Source: Clitoria ternatea (lineage: Eukaryota; Streptophyta; Magnoliopsida; Fabales; Fabaceae). From it: 64,000 nucleotides of DNA. Positions 34,335-43,001 of the stretch are shown in pieces; the first letter of the stretch is position 1, and each line of letters opens with the position of its first letter. The notes beneath the pieces were generated by a model. That model was not told the DNA's origin and did no database searches. It saw only the letters and a program-made list of their open reading frames with translations. The position numbers were made by a program, and so were the translations under genes. The stretch covers positions 47,540,001-47,604,000 of the forward strand of contig CM075676.1 of the NCBI GenBank assembly GCA_037962975.1, read 5' to 3'.

Positions 34335-37300
34335 ATGGAAGGTGATGGACGTGATTTTGTTGATGGTCATGTGAAGGACATGACCCTCCAGCAGACTGGG
34401 AGGAGACTCGTCTTCGAATCTCCTGTCACCAACACCAGAAGGATGGTACCAGTGGTAACACCTGACCCTCGGGATGAGGTCATTAGGCAACTCAGGGAGG
34501 AGTTGATGGAGCTAAAGCGGGAGAAGAGAGGAGCTGGGGACAGGGTGATGTCCCATGCAGAAGAGGCTCACCATGCATCTGTGAGGGAAAGATCTATGAC
34601 CCTCCAGTACTCAAAAATTCCTACATACGAGGAGAGGGAACAAACCCAAGACTCTGGTGATAGAGTCAGTACCAGGAGAAGGGAGCAAGCGGTGGTGACC
34701 TCTAGAACTTATAGACTCAGTGTTCCTTTCTCAAGGAGACTCATGAGTGTCGTCATCCTTAAGCACTTGTAAACGACTCAGCCACTGTCGATCAGGAAAT
34801 ACAATGGAGAAACTGACCCCACTAAGCACTTAGATGCTTATGTTTATGAGGCTATGTATCTGGGAGCTGATGAAGACGTCATGTGTAGAATGTTCCCCAG
34901 AACCCTGACGGAGGAGGCTCTTAGCTGGTTCAAGAGCTTGCCTTCAGGATCTATAAATTCCTGGGAAGAGATGGCAGCTGTGTTCGAAAGTCACTTTGTC
35001 ATTTCCAGGGACATCCCAAGGACTTCTCACACCTTGGCTCAGATAAGGCAAGGAGAGACTGAAACTCTCAAGGAGTTTCTGAAGAGATTCTACAAGGAGG
35101 CTGCGTTGGTCCCAAACCTCACAGAGGCCATACAGCTCTATATCGTGGTCGAAGCTTTGCAACCTAGTTCCGCTTTTGCCCTATCTTTGGCAAAGAGCCC
35201 CCCAGCAACCTTCGAGGAGTTTCGAAGGAAAGCTTCCAAATACGTTGGTATAAAAATGCACTTGGAGGCCACAGCAGCTAGAATGAAGCCACCAGTGCCC
35301 CCTCAGCAGCCACGGAGAGATAAGGAGAGGGTAAGACTTAAAAAGCATACCTTCAGGGAAGATTTTGCAAGCACTCGACCTCATCAACGAGACAGGCGTG
35401 TCTCATCTTTCAGCAACTATGCTCCTTTGAACCCCAAGCATTCCCAGATTTTGAGGGAAGTTGGTTGGCCAACGCTCAGTGTCTTTGGTATAAGGAAGCC
35501 TCCCTCAGTGAAAAGACCTGGGAATCCACGTATATACTGTGCCTTTCATGAACAGGCGGGTCATCACACAGACGAGTGCAAAGCATTGAAGAATACTGTG
35601 GAGACCCTTATTAGAGAAGGAAAGCTAAAGCAGTATTTGTTTAGAGAAAAATCCCTAGACGAGCCTGACAGGACCGACAAGCGGGGGAGAGATCCAGATG
35701 ATGAGGGTGACAATAGTCGCAACCCAGTCAGAAGGTTTACTGCCGCTGAAAAACAAAAAGGAGTGGTGATCGCTGGAGGAGCCCAGCAAGACAACATGCC
35801 TCAACAGCAGAGGCAAGGCAGGCGCGAAGTGATTGAGATGATTGCTGGAGGATTTACTGGAGGAGGAGCATCGATCACAGCCAGGAAAAATCACCACCGG
35901 ATGATCCTGTCTGTACAGGGCAAACCTAGAGATAATCGCCATTTCAGGGACGGCGTGGCAGCTCCGACAATGTCATTCACTGACGATGACTTCGGCCCGA
36001 CGATCCCAGGAGGAGACGATGCAGTGGTGATCATTGCTGTTATTGCTAACAAAGATGTGAAGAGGATCCTCGTCGATCAGGGAAGTTCTTGTGATGTACT
36101 TTTTTATAACTGTTTCAAAAGAATGGGTTTTAATGATGCAGATTTACAGCCGTATACGCAAGAACTCACGGCTTTTAATGGGGCCAAGCAACCTACCAAA
36201 AGGTACCTTGATACCCTCATTTCTTTTGAGGGTGAACCTGGCGCAAGAACGGTGAAATCGAGAATTCTAGTGATTGATGTGGAGTCCCCTTACAACGGGA
36301 TCATAGGCCGCCCTACCCTGAACGCGATGGAAGCAATTGTGTCTACCCCCCACCTCCTGATCAAATTCATTAATAAAGACAACTGTGTATCTTCCCTCAG
36401 AGGTGATCAAGAGATAGCTCGATACTGTTATAATCTGAGCCTCAATATGGTTAAGTTGGAAGCGTTCAATAAGAAGAGGAAGGTGAATGACGGAGGAATA
36501 GCGGCTGGGTCTGTCAGTCTAATTGACTTGGACCCAAGGGCGGAATTGAAGATCGACCCTCTTAACCCCTCAAAGCCCACACCGGATGGTGGTTCCAGGG
36601 ATGTCATCTTAGGCGATTCCCCAGAGAAGGTCACGCACATTAATGATAACCTGGAGTCAGGCATGGAGCAGCGCTTGTTGGCTCTCTTGCAGGAGTTTAA
36701 AGATCTTTTTGCATGGACTGCAGCAAACATACCTGGGATGGACCCTGATTTCTATTGCCATAAACTCACTGTTTACCCAGAAACGAGACCGGTGGCCCAG
36801 AAGAAGAGGAGGTTGGGACCGGAGAAGCAGAAGGCAGCGTGTGAGCAAACAGAGGAATTGTTGAAAGCTGGTTTTATAAAGGATATTCGCTATTCATCTT
36901 GGCTTTCCAACGTAGTGATGGTGCAGAAAGCCAATGGCAAGTGGAGAATGTGTATGGATTACGTAGATCTTAACCGATGTTTCCCCAAGGATCCGTATCC
37001 ACTCCCAAACATTGATCGTATGGTAGACGACTCATCTGGTTATCAGTACCTCAGTTTTATGGATGCTTATTCAGGGTACAATCAGATTCCGATGTGGGAA
37101 GGAGATCAAGAAAAGATGGCCTTTGTCAATGACCGTGGTGTCTTCTGCTACACCGTCATGCCGTTTGGATTGAAGAACGCCGGTGCTACCTACCAGCGTA
37201 GGATCAACAAAGTATTCGAAGGCATGCACACCAAGCCGCAAAGACTTCCACTGGAGGGGATCACATTGAGGATCTACGCCAAGTGTTCACTCGGCTGCGA

Positions 37301-39763
37301 CAATACAACATGAGGTTGAACCCATTGAAGTGCACTTTTGTCGTTCCAGCAGGGAAGTTCTTGGGATTCATGTTGACCCAGCGGGGCATCGAGGCCAACC
37401 CCGATAAGTGTCAGGCAATACTGGATATGCAAAGCCCTAAGAACCTAAGGGAGGTACAATCGTTGAATGGGAAGGTGGCCGCTCTGGCTCGATTCATGCC
37501 CAAAATGGCACATAGGTCCCTTCCTCTGTATAAGGCGTTGAAGAAACACAAGAGCTTCGAATGGGGAGAAGAGCAAGAACAAGCTTTCCAGCAGCTTAAG
37601 ACTGTGCTTTCAAGTCCACCAATACTGGTAAAGCCTGACCCTGGTGAGACTCTAGTCCTGTATTTGGCAATTTCTGATGAGGCCTTAGGCGTGGCTTTGG
37701 TCAAAGAAACTTCAGAGGGACAGAGGCCAGTGTACTTCACCAGCAAGACATTCTAGGGGGTTGAAAGTAGATATCAAAAGATAGAGAAGGCCGTTCTAGC
37801 AGTTGTGTGGGCTTCACGACGGTTGAGGCCGTATTTTCACGCGCATCCAGTACTTGTGAGAATGAATCTACCTCTCCGTTCAGTGCTCAGTAAGCCAGAC
37901 CTCGCTAGAAAGATGATTAAGTGGTCCATCGAGCTTTCTGAGTTCGAAATTTCCTATGAGCCTCGAGGAGCTATTAAAGCCCAAGTTTTGGCAGATTTCG
38001 TGGTGGAAATGACGGGGGCGGATCTAGCCACACATCGAGTGCATTGGACCATTTATGTTGATGGGTCATCAAACAGTAAAGGTTGTGGAGCCGGTGTTGT
38101 AGTGGAAAGCGATGACGGTGTGCACGTAGAAATTTCCCTCTGATTCAATTTTAAAACCTCCAATAATCAAGCTGAGTATGAGGCATGCCTGGCCGGCCTC
38201 CGAGCGGCAATTGACATCGGAGTGTCAAAAGTAACATTGTGTAGCGATTCACAGCTGGTGATTTCGTAAATCCAGGGAGAATATCAGGTCCGAGAGCCAC
38301 AACTTCAATTGTACTTGAATTGTGTGAATGAACTGAAGGGGAGATTTGATGTGTTGGAATTTAAGCATGTGCCAAGAGAGGAGAACACCAGAGCGAATAT
38401 CTTATCAAGGCTTGCAAGCACAAAACAGCCTGGCAGTACCACGACTGTGGTTCAGAGCACGCTGACATCACCTAGCATCCCTCTGTTCCCATCTCTAAAT
38501 GCTATCAATTACCCTTACGAGAATTCTTGGGTCATCCCCTACATCCGTTATCTAGCGGACGGACAGCTCCCTACTGATGAGAAAGAAAGAAGGCGAGTGA
38601 AAAGGGAACTGCCATACTTCACCATGGTCGATGGAGTTCTATACAAAAGAGGATTTTCAGCCCCATACCTCCTTTGTTTGAGAGAAGATGAAATACAAGG
38701 AGTGTTGGAGGAAGTACATGAGGGGAAGTGTGGGCACCATGCCAGGGGTCGGAGCTTAATGAGAAAAGTCCTCAGGGCTGGATATTGGTGGCCCACGGTG
38801 AAGCAAGACTCAGCTGATTTTATGAAGAAATACGATGCTTGCCAGAGATTTTCTAATCTCCATTACACACCGGCCCAAGAACTCTCTTCATCCGCTGTGC
38901 CATGGCCGTTCTATCAGTGGGGCCTTGATATCCTGGGTCTGTTCCCTACTGCTCCAAGAGGCATTAAATATTTGATTGTGGGGGTTGATTACTTCACCAA
39001 GTGGATCGAGGCTGATCCAGTAGTACATATCACCTTTGCGCGGACAAGGCGTTTTGTATATGAAAACATCATAGCTCGATTCGGTGTCCCAGGGCAGATT
39101 GTGACTAATAATGGCACCCAGTTCACGGATAAGAAGTTTACAGACTTGCTCGAAGGACTGGGGATAGTCCAAATATTTTCGTCTGTTGAGCACCCCCAGA
39201 CAAACGGCCAAGCAGAGGTGGCTAATTGAGAGGTATTAAAGGGGTTGAAGAAGCGCCTTGGAGAAGCAAAGGGAGGTTGGACCGATCAGCTATGCCATGT
39301 TCTGTGGACATATCGTACTACACTACACTCTTCCACTAATGAATCCCCATATCGGCTGACTTATGGGATCGAGGCGATAATCCCAGTAGAGCTACAAACC
39401 AGATCAGCCCGGGTGGAATATTTTTCAGCGGAAGGCAATAACGCCAATCTGGCATCAGAGTTGGACGTTCTCCATGAGCTGAGAGAAGGAGCCTTTATTA
39501 GAGACCAGGCAATAAAGGTGAAGGCAGCTCTCCGGTATAACAAGCGTGTCCAATACAGAGCGTTTAACACTGGAGATCTTGTTTTGAGGAAGGCAAGTGT
39601 GGGGAATAAATTCGCGTATCAAGGGAAGTTGGCACCGACATGGGAAGGCCCTTACAGAGTCTCTGAGGTGACTGGAAAAGGATCATACCGGCTCGAGGAG
39701 CTCGATGGAACCCCAATTTGCAACAAGTGGAACACTCAGAACTTACGTATTTATTACAGCTAG
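34335..39763 (+). pseudogene. Tat gag-pol pseudogene (gag, protease, RT, two RNase H, integrase)
   Basis: ATG 34335 is the likely start. Domains: gag core (LTEEALSWFKSLPSGSINSW), zinc-knuckle-like YCAFHEQAGHHTDEC, protease ILVDQGSSCDVLF, RT (WRMCMDYVDLNRCFPKDPYP, FMDAYSGYNQIP), weak RNase H (LYLAISDEALGVAL), plant-type RNase H (YVDGSSNSKG) and integrase (RAGYWWPTVKQD, WGLDILG, HPQTNGQAEV). Breaks: stops at 34770-34772, 37754-37756, 38141-38143, 38267-38269 and 39227-39229. Near 37222-37250 a deletion with frameshift removed the RT YVDD active site. Further losses: Asn for the last RNase H Asp (ENTRANILS), Tyr for one zinc Cys (KKYDACQ) and Asn for the second integrase Asp (VTNNGTQF). Most changes are C-to-T or G-to-A. 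Confidence 0.92.
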
Positions 39764-40021
39764 TTGGTAAGACGGCATGTACTCTTTTTCCTCACTTGAG
39801 TTTTTTCCCATTGGGTTTTCTCAAGAAGGTTTTGATGAGGCATGGCCCCGACTATGCTTCCTTTGTAATATACATTCAGTTTAATGAAAATGCAATTCAT
39901 GACTCTCTCGCTCTCAACCTTTCATTTGTATGTTGTGCTTTATAGTTATAAGCGGTCGCGTATAAAGACCCTCAGGACGGATGATCTCAATCACCCATTC
40001 TGTGTATTGACGATGTAACTC
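39764..40021 (+). other. Start of Tat 3' non-coding region, no gene
   Basis: This is the stretch from the pol stop to the hairpin array. It contains TTTCCTCACTTGAG and TTCTCAAGAAGG and no recognised motif. Confidence 0.5.
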
Positions 40022-40033
40022 CTCGAGGGGTGA

Positions 40034-40446
40034 AATGGGTTGTAGGATTAAACTGAACCCCATTAGAAGACCCAGATTGTAGGATTAAACTGAACACTGG
40101 GTACGGTTAGTAAGTTTGGCTGAACACCGGTGAAGGCTCGGATTGTAGGATTGAACCGAACTCCGAGTACGACTAGTAGGTTTGGCCGAACGTTGGTGAA
40201 GAACGGTGGATGGGTAAAATTTAACACCGATTGAAGATACGGCTAGTAGGATCAAACCGAATGCCGTTGAAGACCTGAGTGGTAGGATTAAACCGAACCT
40301 CAGGAAATGGGTTGTAGGATTGCACCGAACCCCATTTGAAGACCGGTGAATGGGTAAAATCCAATACCGAGTGAAGAAAAATGGTGAATGGGTAAAATCC
40401 AACACCGACTGAAGGCTCGGATTGTAGGATTAAACCGAACTCCGAG
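40034..40446 (+). repeat. Array of about twelve small hairpins with variable stems and conserved loops
   Basis: The units are 25-40 bp apart and each has a 4-7 bp stem around one of three loop types: TTGTAGGATTAAACCGAAC, TAGTAGGTTTGGCCGAAC or ATGGGTAAAATCCAA. Stems differ but stay complementary: AATGGG/CCCATT (40034, 40059), CCCAG/CTGGG (40071, 40097), CGGT/ACCG (40104, 40126), CTCGGA/TCCGAG (40137, 40162), CGGTG/CACCG (40204, 40225), ACGGC/GCCGT (40239, 40263), CCTGAG/CTCAGG (40274, 40299), AAATGGG/CCCATTT (40305, 40331), CGGTG/TACCG (40344, 40365), GGTG/CACC (40383, 40403) and CTCGGA/TCCGAG (40416, 40441). A weaker CGAC/GTTG unit is at about 40170-40194. Units are joined by a TGAAGA-type linker. 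It lies in the Tat 3' non-coding region. Confidence 0.88.
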
Positions 40447-40489
40447 TACAACTTGTAGGCTTGGCCGTTTGCTATTGAAGAATTAATCG

Positions 40490-41345
40490 TTATCGAATTC
40501 ACTCAGGAGTGTTCTTGGGAATTCCTCACTCAGAAATATTCTCCCTTGGGATTCCTTACTTGGAAACACTTTAAATTTGATGCGAGACTCTTAAATTCTT
40601 TAGTCGGCAATATCTCATTGAAGTCCGACTCGTGAGCTCTGTAAGCTGAGAAAATCTCACTTTGAAGTTTTAATCAGGAATTCGAAGCGCACTCGCGAGA
40701 CTCTTAAATTCTTTACTCGGGAAAGTCTCAACCCGAAACGCACTCATTCGAAGTCAAAGCCTTTCTCTGTCCCTAAGTGTTTCACTCGGGAAATGCTTTA
40801 CTCGGTACCATATCACGTGGAGGTCAGAAATTCTTCACTCGGTGCCGTATTACGTAGAGGTCGGAAATGTTTCACCCGGTATTATCCTGTTCAGAAATAT
40901 TCTACTCGGAGCTATCTTGTTTCGAAACGCTCCACTCGGTGCCATACTACCCGGGAGTCAGAAATATGTCACTCGGTATTTACCCCGCTCAGAAATGTCA
41001 CACTCGGGGACACCTTTTCAGGAGAGTTGCACTCGGAAATCTCCAACCTGAACAAAGACTCAGATTGTAGGGTTAAACTAAATTAAACCGAGCGCCGTCG
41101 AGGCATCAGTCGGAAATCTTCACACAGGAATGGTCACTCGGAAATCCTCTTCCTAGAAGGATCAATATGAGAGCTTCCACTCGGAAGTCTCACTCGGAAC
41201 TTCCCAGGTAATACGGCCAGAACCAATTTCACTCAGAGTGATCACTCAGAGTCAAATGCTCACTCTGAATTGGTCATTCAGAATCAAATGTTCACTCGGA
41301 GTTATTCATTCAACGTCAAACCTCCACTCGGAACTGCTTGCTCAG
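40490..41345 (+). repeat. Degenerate CACTCGG / GAAAT repeat field (Tat 3' region)
   Basis: Units such as TTTACTCGGGAAA, CCACTCGGTGCCATA, TCACTCGGTATT, TTGCACTCGGAAATC and CACTCAGAGT repeat with variable spacing (roughly 25-50 bp). There is no coding potential. The 3' regions of Tat-lineage elements are known to be variable and rich in tandem repeats that can seed satellites; this fits. It shares its core word with the Athila array at 2810-4700. Confidence 0.85.
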
Positions 41346-41429
41346 AGCCGTTTGATTCACAACGCTTGGTGCCAATGTTTGACGATTAACGAGTATTACT
41401 AAGGTAAAAACATAACGTGTAATTTTGCA

Positions 41430-41545
41430 GGTTATACCAGTATCCAGACCTCTCACAAGTTGTATAGCTCATATGAGCAACTTCATAAGTCCCTCATATA
41501 AGCTAGGGGACATAATATCCGATCTGGATACTGGTTCTAAAGACA
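41430..41545 (+). repeat. Internal relic of a polypurine tract / LTR start junction
   Basis: ATCCAGACCTCTCACAAG, CATATGAGCAAC and ATATAAGCTAGGGGACATAA, followed by ATCTGGATACTGG, match the true 3' junction at 46370-46475 (ATCCAGACTTCTCAAAG, CATATGAGCAAC, ATAAGCTAGGGGACA, GTCTGGATACCG) and the one at 10030-10135. So the internal region holds an extra copy of about 85 bp of pre-LTR sequence, the polypurine tract and about 30 bp of LTR start. The Cassandra element begins a few bases later. Confidence 0.8.
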
Positions 41546-41550
41546 GGGCA

Positions 41551-41735
41551 TGTGACATCCCGGCGCTGTTGAGGGCGGGGAGTGATCGCCGGTGCATTGG
41601 CACGGACAAGGAGCGGCTCCTGGCAGGCTTCCAGCGGGGGATGTGATATCCCGGTCACTGTTGAGGGCGGGGAGTGATCGCCGGTGCATAGGCACGGACA
41701 AGGAGCGGCTCCTGGCAGGCTTCCAATGGGAGGGA
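41551..41735 (+). repeat. 91-bp tandem duplication of the LTR start in Cassandra
   Basis: The first copy begins TGTGACATCCCGG at 41551, the second TGTGATATCCCGG at 41642. Both contain GAGGGCGGGGAGTGATCGCC and GCACGGACAAGGAGCGGCTC. The right LTR carries the same duplication at 42119 and 42210, so it existed before this insertion. Confidence 0.92.
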
Positions 41736-41875
41736 CACATGAACGAACTGAATACATACCAGAATGAGAGGGATCCAAAGACTGTATAGGTATGGGACTA
41801 TACAGTCGAGGATAGCTTAAAGAAATGAATTCGTACTACCTATATCAACAAATGCATTAGCCTTTTCGGTAGCCT

Positions 41876-41957
41876 ATCACTTAAGAACTCCAAAGTTAAG
41901 CGTGCTTAACTTGGAGTAATTCTGGGATGGGTGACCTCCTGGGAAGTTCTCAGGAAA
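41876..41957 (+). promoter_or_regulatory. 5S rRNA-like segment with Pol III internal promoter boxes, left LTR
   Basis: GAACTCCAAAGTTAAGCGTG and GATGGGTGACCTCCTGGGAA match plant 5S rRNA, including the A box and C box of the internal control region. The first third and the last part of 5S are not conserved, so this is not a functional rRNA gene. In Cassandra this segment can drive Pol III transcription (known for the family). Confidence 0.88.
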
Positions 41958-42049
41958 TGTGTGAGTGAGGACAAAAGCACATTGGAAAGGTCTCGTGTTG
42001 GTCTGTGGGGCGAGTCGTTCATTCCTGAAAAGCGGCTGGGGCGTTATAG

Positions 42050-42062
42050 TGGTATCAGAGCC
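42050..42062 (+). promoter_or_regulatory. Cassandra primer binding site, initiator tRNA-Met
   Basis: TGGTATCAGAGCC lies two bases after the left LTR and is an exact complement of the initiator tRNA-Met 3' end. Confidence 0.92.
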
Positions 42063-42118
42063 TAGCCTCTCCTAGTACGGTATGGTTCGGGGATGAACCA
42101 GGCGGAAGCTGGTGGGCG

Positions 42119-42616
42119 TGTGACATCCCGGCGCTGTTGAGGGCGGGGAGTGATCGCCGGTGCATTGGCACGGACAAGGAGCGGCTCCTGGCAGGCTTTC
42201 AGCGGGGGATGTGATATCCCAGTCACTGTTGAGGGCGGGGAGTGATCGCCGGTGCATAGGCACGGACAAGGAGCGGCTCCTGGCAGGCTTCCAATGGGAG
42301 GGACACATGAACGAACTGAATACATACCAGAATGAGAGGGATCCAAAGACTGTATAGGTATGGGACTATACAGTCGAGGATAGCTTAAAGAAATGAATTC
42401 GTACTACCTATATCAATAAATGCATTAGCCTTTTCGGTAGCCTATCACTTAAGAACTCCAAAGTTAAGCGTGCTTAACTTGGAGTAATTCTGGGATGGGT
42501 GACCTCCTGGGAAGTTCTCAGGAAATGTGTGAGTGAGGACAAAAGCATATTGGAAAGGTCTCGTGTTGGTCTGTGGGACGAGTCGTTCATTCCTGAAAAG
42601 CGGCTGGGGCGTTACA
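42119..42616 (+). repeat. Right LTR of the Cassandra element
   Basis: It has the same length and structure as the left LTR and ends GGGCGTTACA. The 5S-like segment is at about 42444-42525. Confidence 0.9.
42444..42525 (+). promoter_or_regulatory. 5S rRNA-like segment, right Cassandra LTR
   Basis: It carries the same A-box and C-box bearing segment as in the left LTR, with no visible change in the boxes. Confidence 0.88.
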
Positions 42617-43001
42617 GGGCGGTTGAATGCGAATATTGCCATTCCACATCTGTGAGATTGAATAAACCTTTTTAATCTCCGAGAAGTTAAAGGTAACACT
42701 TCACAACAGATATTTCCTTCCCAAAATACCCACACTTGGGGACAGGGCATACTTTAATGTAAGTATCGTGTATCTATTACGATTTTTGTTATCTTCCTCC
42801 GGGGTGAAAACTACGCTTTAAACGACAATGCAGTTAAACAAAGCAGATGTACAACGAATGAAGAAGTAAGAGTATAGTGTATATGTCTAAGTTATTTAGC
42901 AATCATATACTTGTTACAAATGATATAAGAGAAGTGAAGACGAATTTAATTGATGAGAAGAAAAGTTTTATAAGTATAATTCATCAAAACTGGAGCTGAT
43001 C
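42617..43001 (+). other. Tat internal region between Cassandra and the antisense gene, no gene
   Basis: It contains ACACTTGGGGACAGGG, loosely like a purine tract, and otherwise AT-rich sequence. It probably includes the 3' untranslated region of the antisense gene. Confidence 0.45.

Larger units (their letters stand above)
41551..42048 (+). repeat. Left LTR of the Cassandra element
   Basis: It starts TGTGACATCCCGG and ends GGGCGTTATA. It includes a 91-bp tandem duplication of its own first part (41551 and 41642) and the 5S-like segment at about 41876-41957. Confidence 0.9.
41551..42616 (+). mobile_element. Cassandra-type TRIM retrotransposon
   Basis: It is 1066 bp long, with two 498-bp LTRs separated by only 70 bp. 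The internal part has an exact initiator tRNA-Met primer site (TGGTATCAGAGCC) and a purine-rich end (GGCGGAAGCTGGTGGGCG), but no gene. The LTRs contain a 5S rRNA-like segment, the mark of Cassandra elements. LTRs differ at about 6 positions (1.2%), so the insertion is younger than the Tat host element. The flanks GGGCA (41546-41550) and GGGCG (42617-42621) form a target duplication with one mismatch. Being non-coding, it depends on proteins of other elements. Confidence 0.93.

Noticed and set aside
40034..40446. CRISPR array or tRNA-like cluster
   Set aside because: Loops are conserved and stems vary, the opposite of repeat-spacer logic, the host is a plant, and no cloverleaf can be drawn.
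41425..42357. Several frames across the Cassandra LTRs with near-identical proteins
   Set aside because: They arise because the LTRs and their 91-bp units are repeated. Cassandra elements are non-coding.
41876..42525. Two 5S rRNA genes
   Set aside because: Only the central and promoter parts match 5S; the outer parts are not conserved and both lie inside LTRs, the known Cassandra situation.
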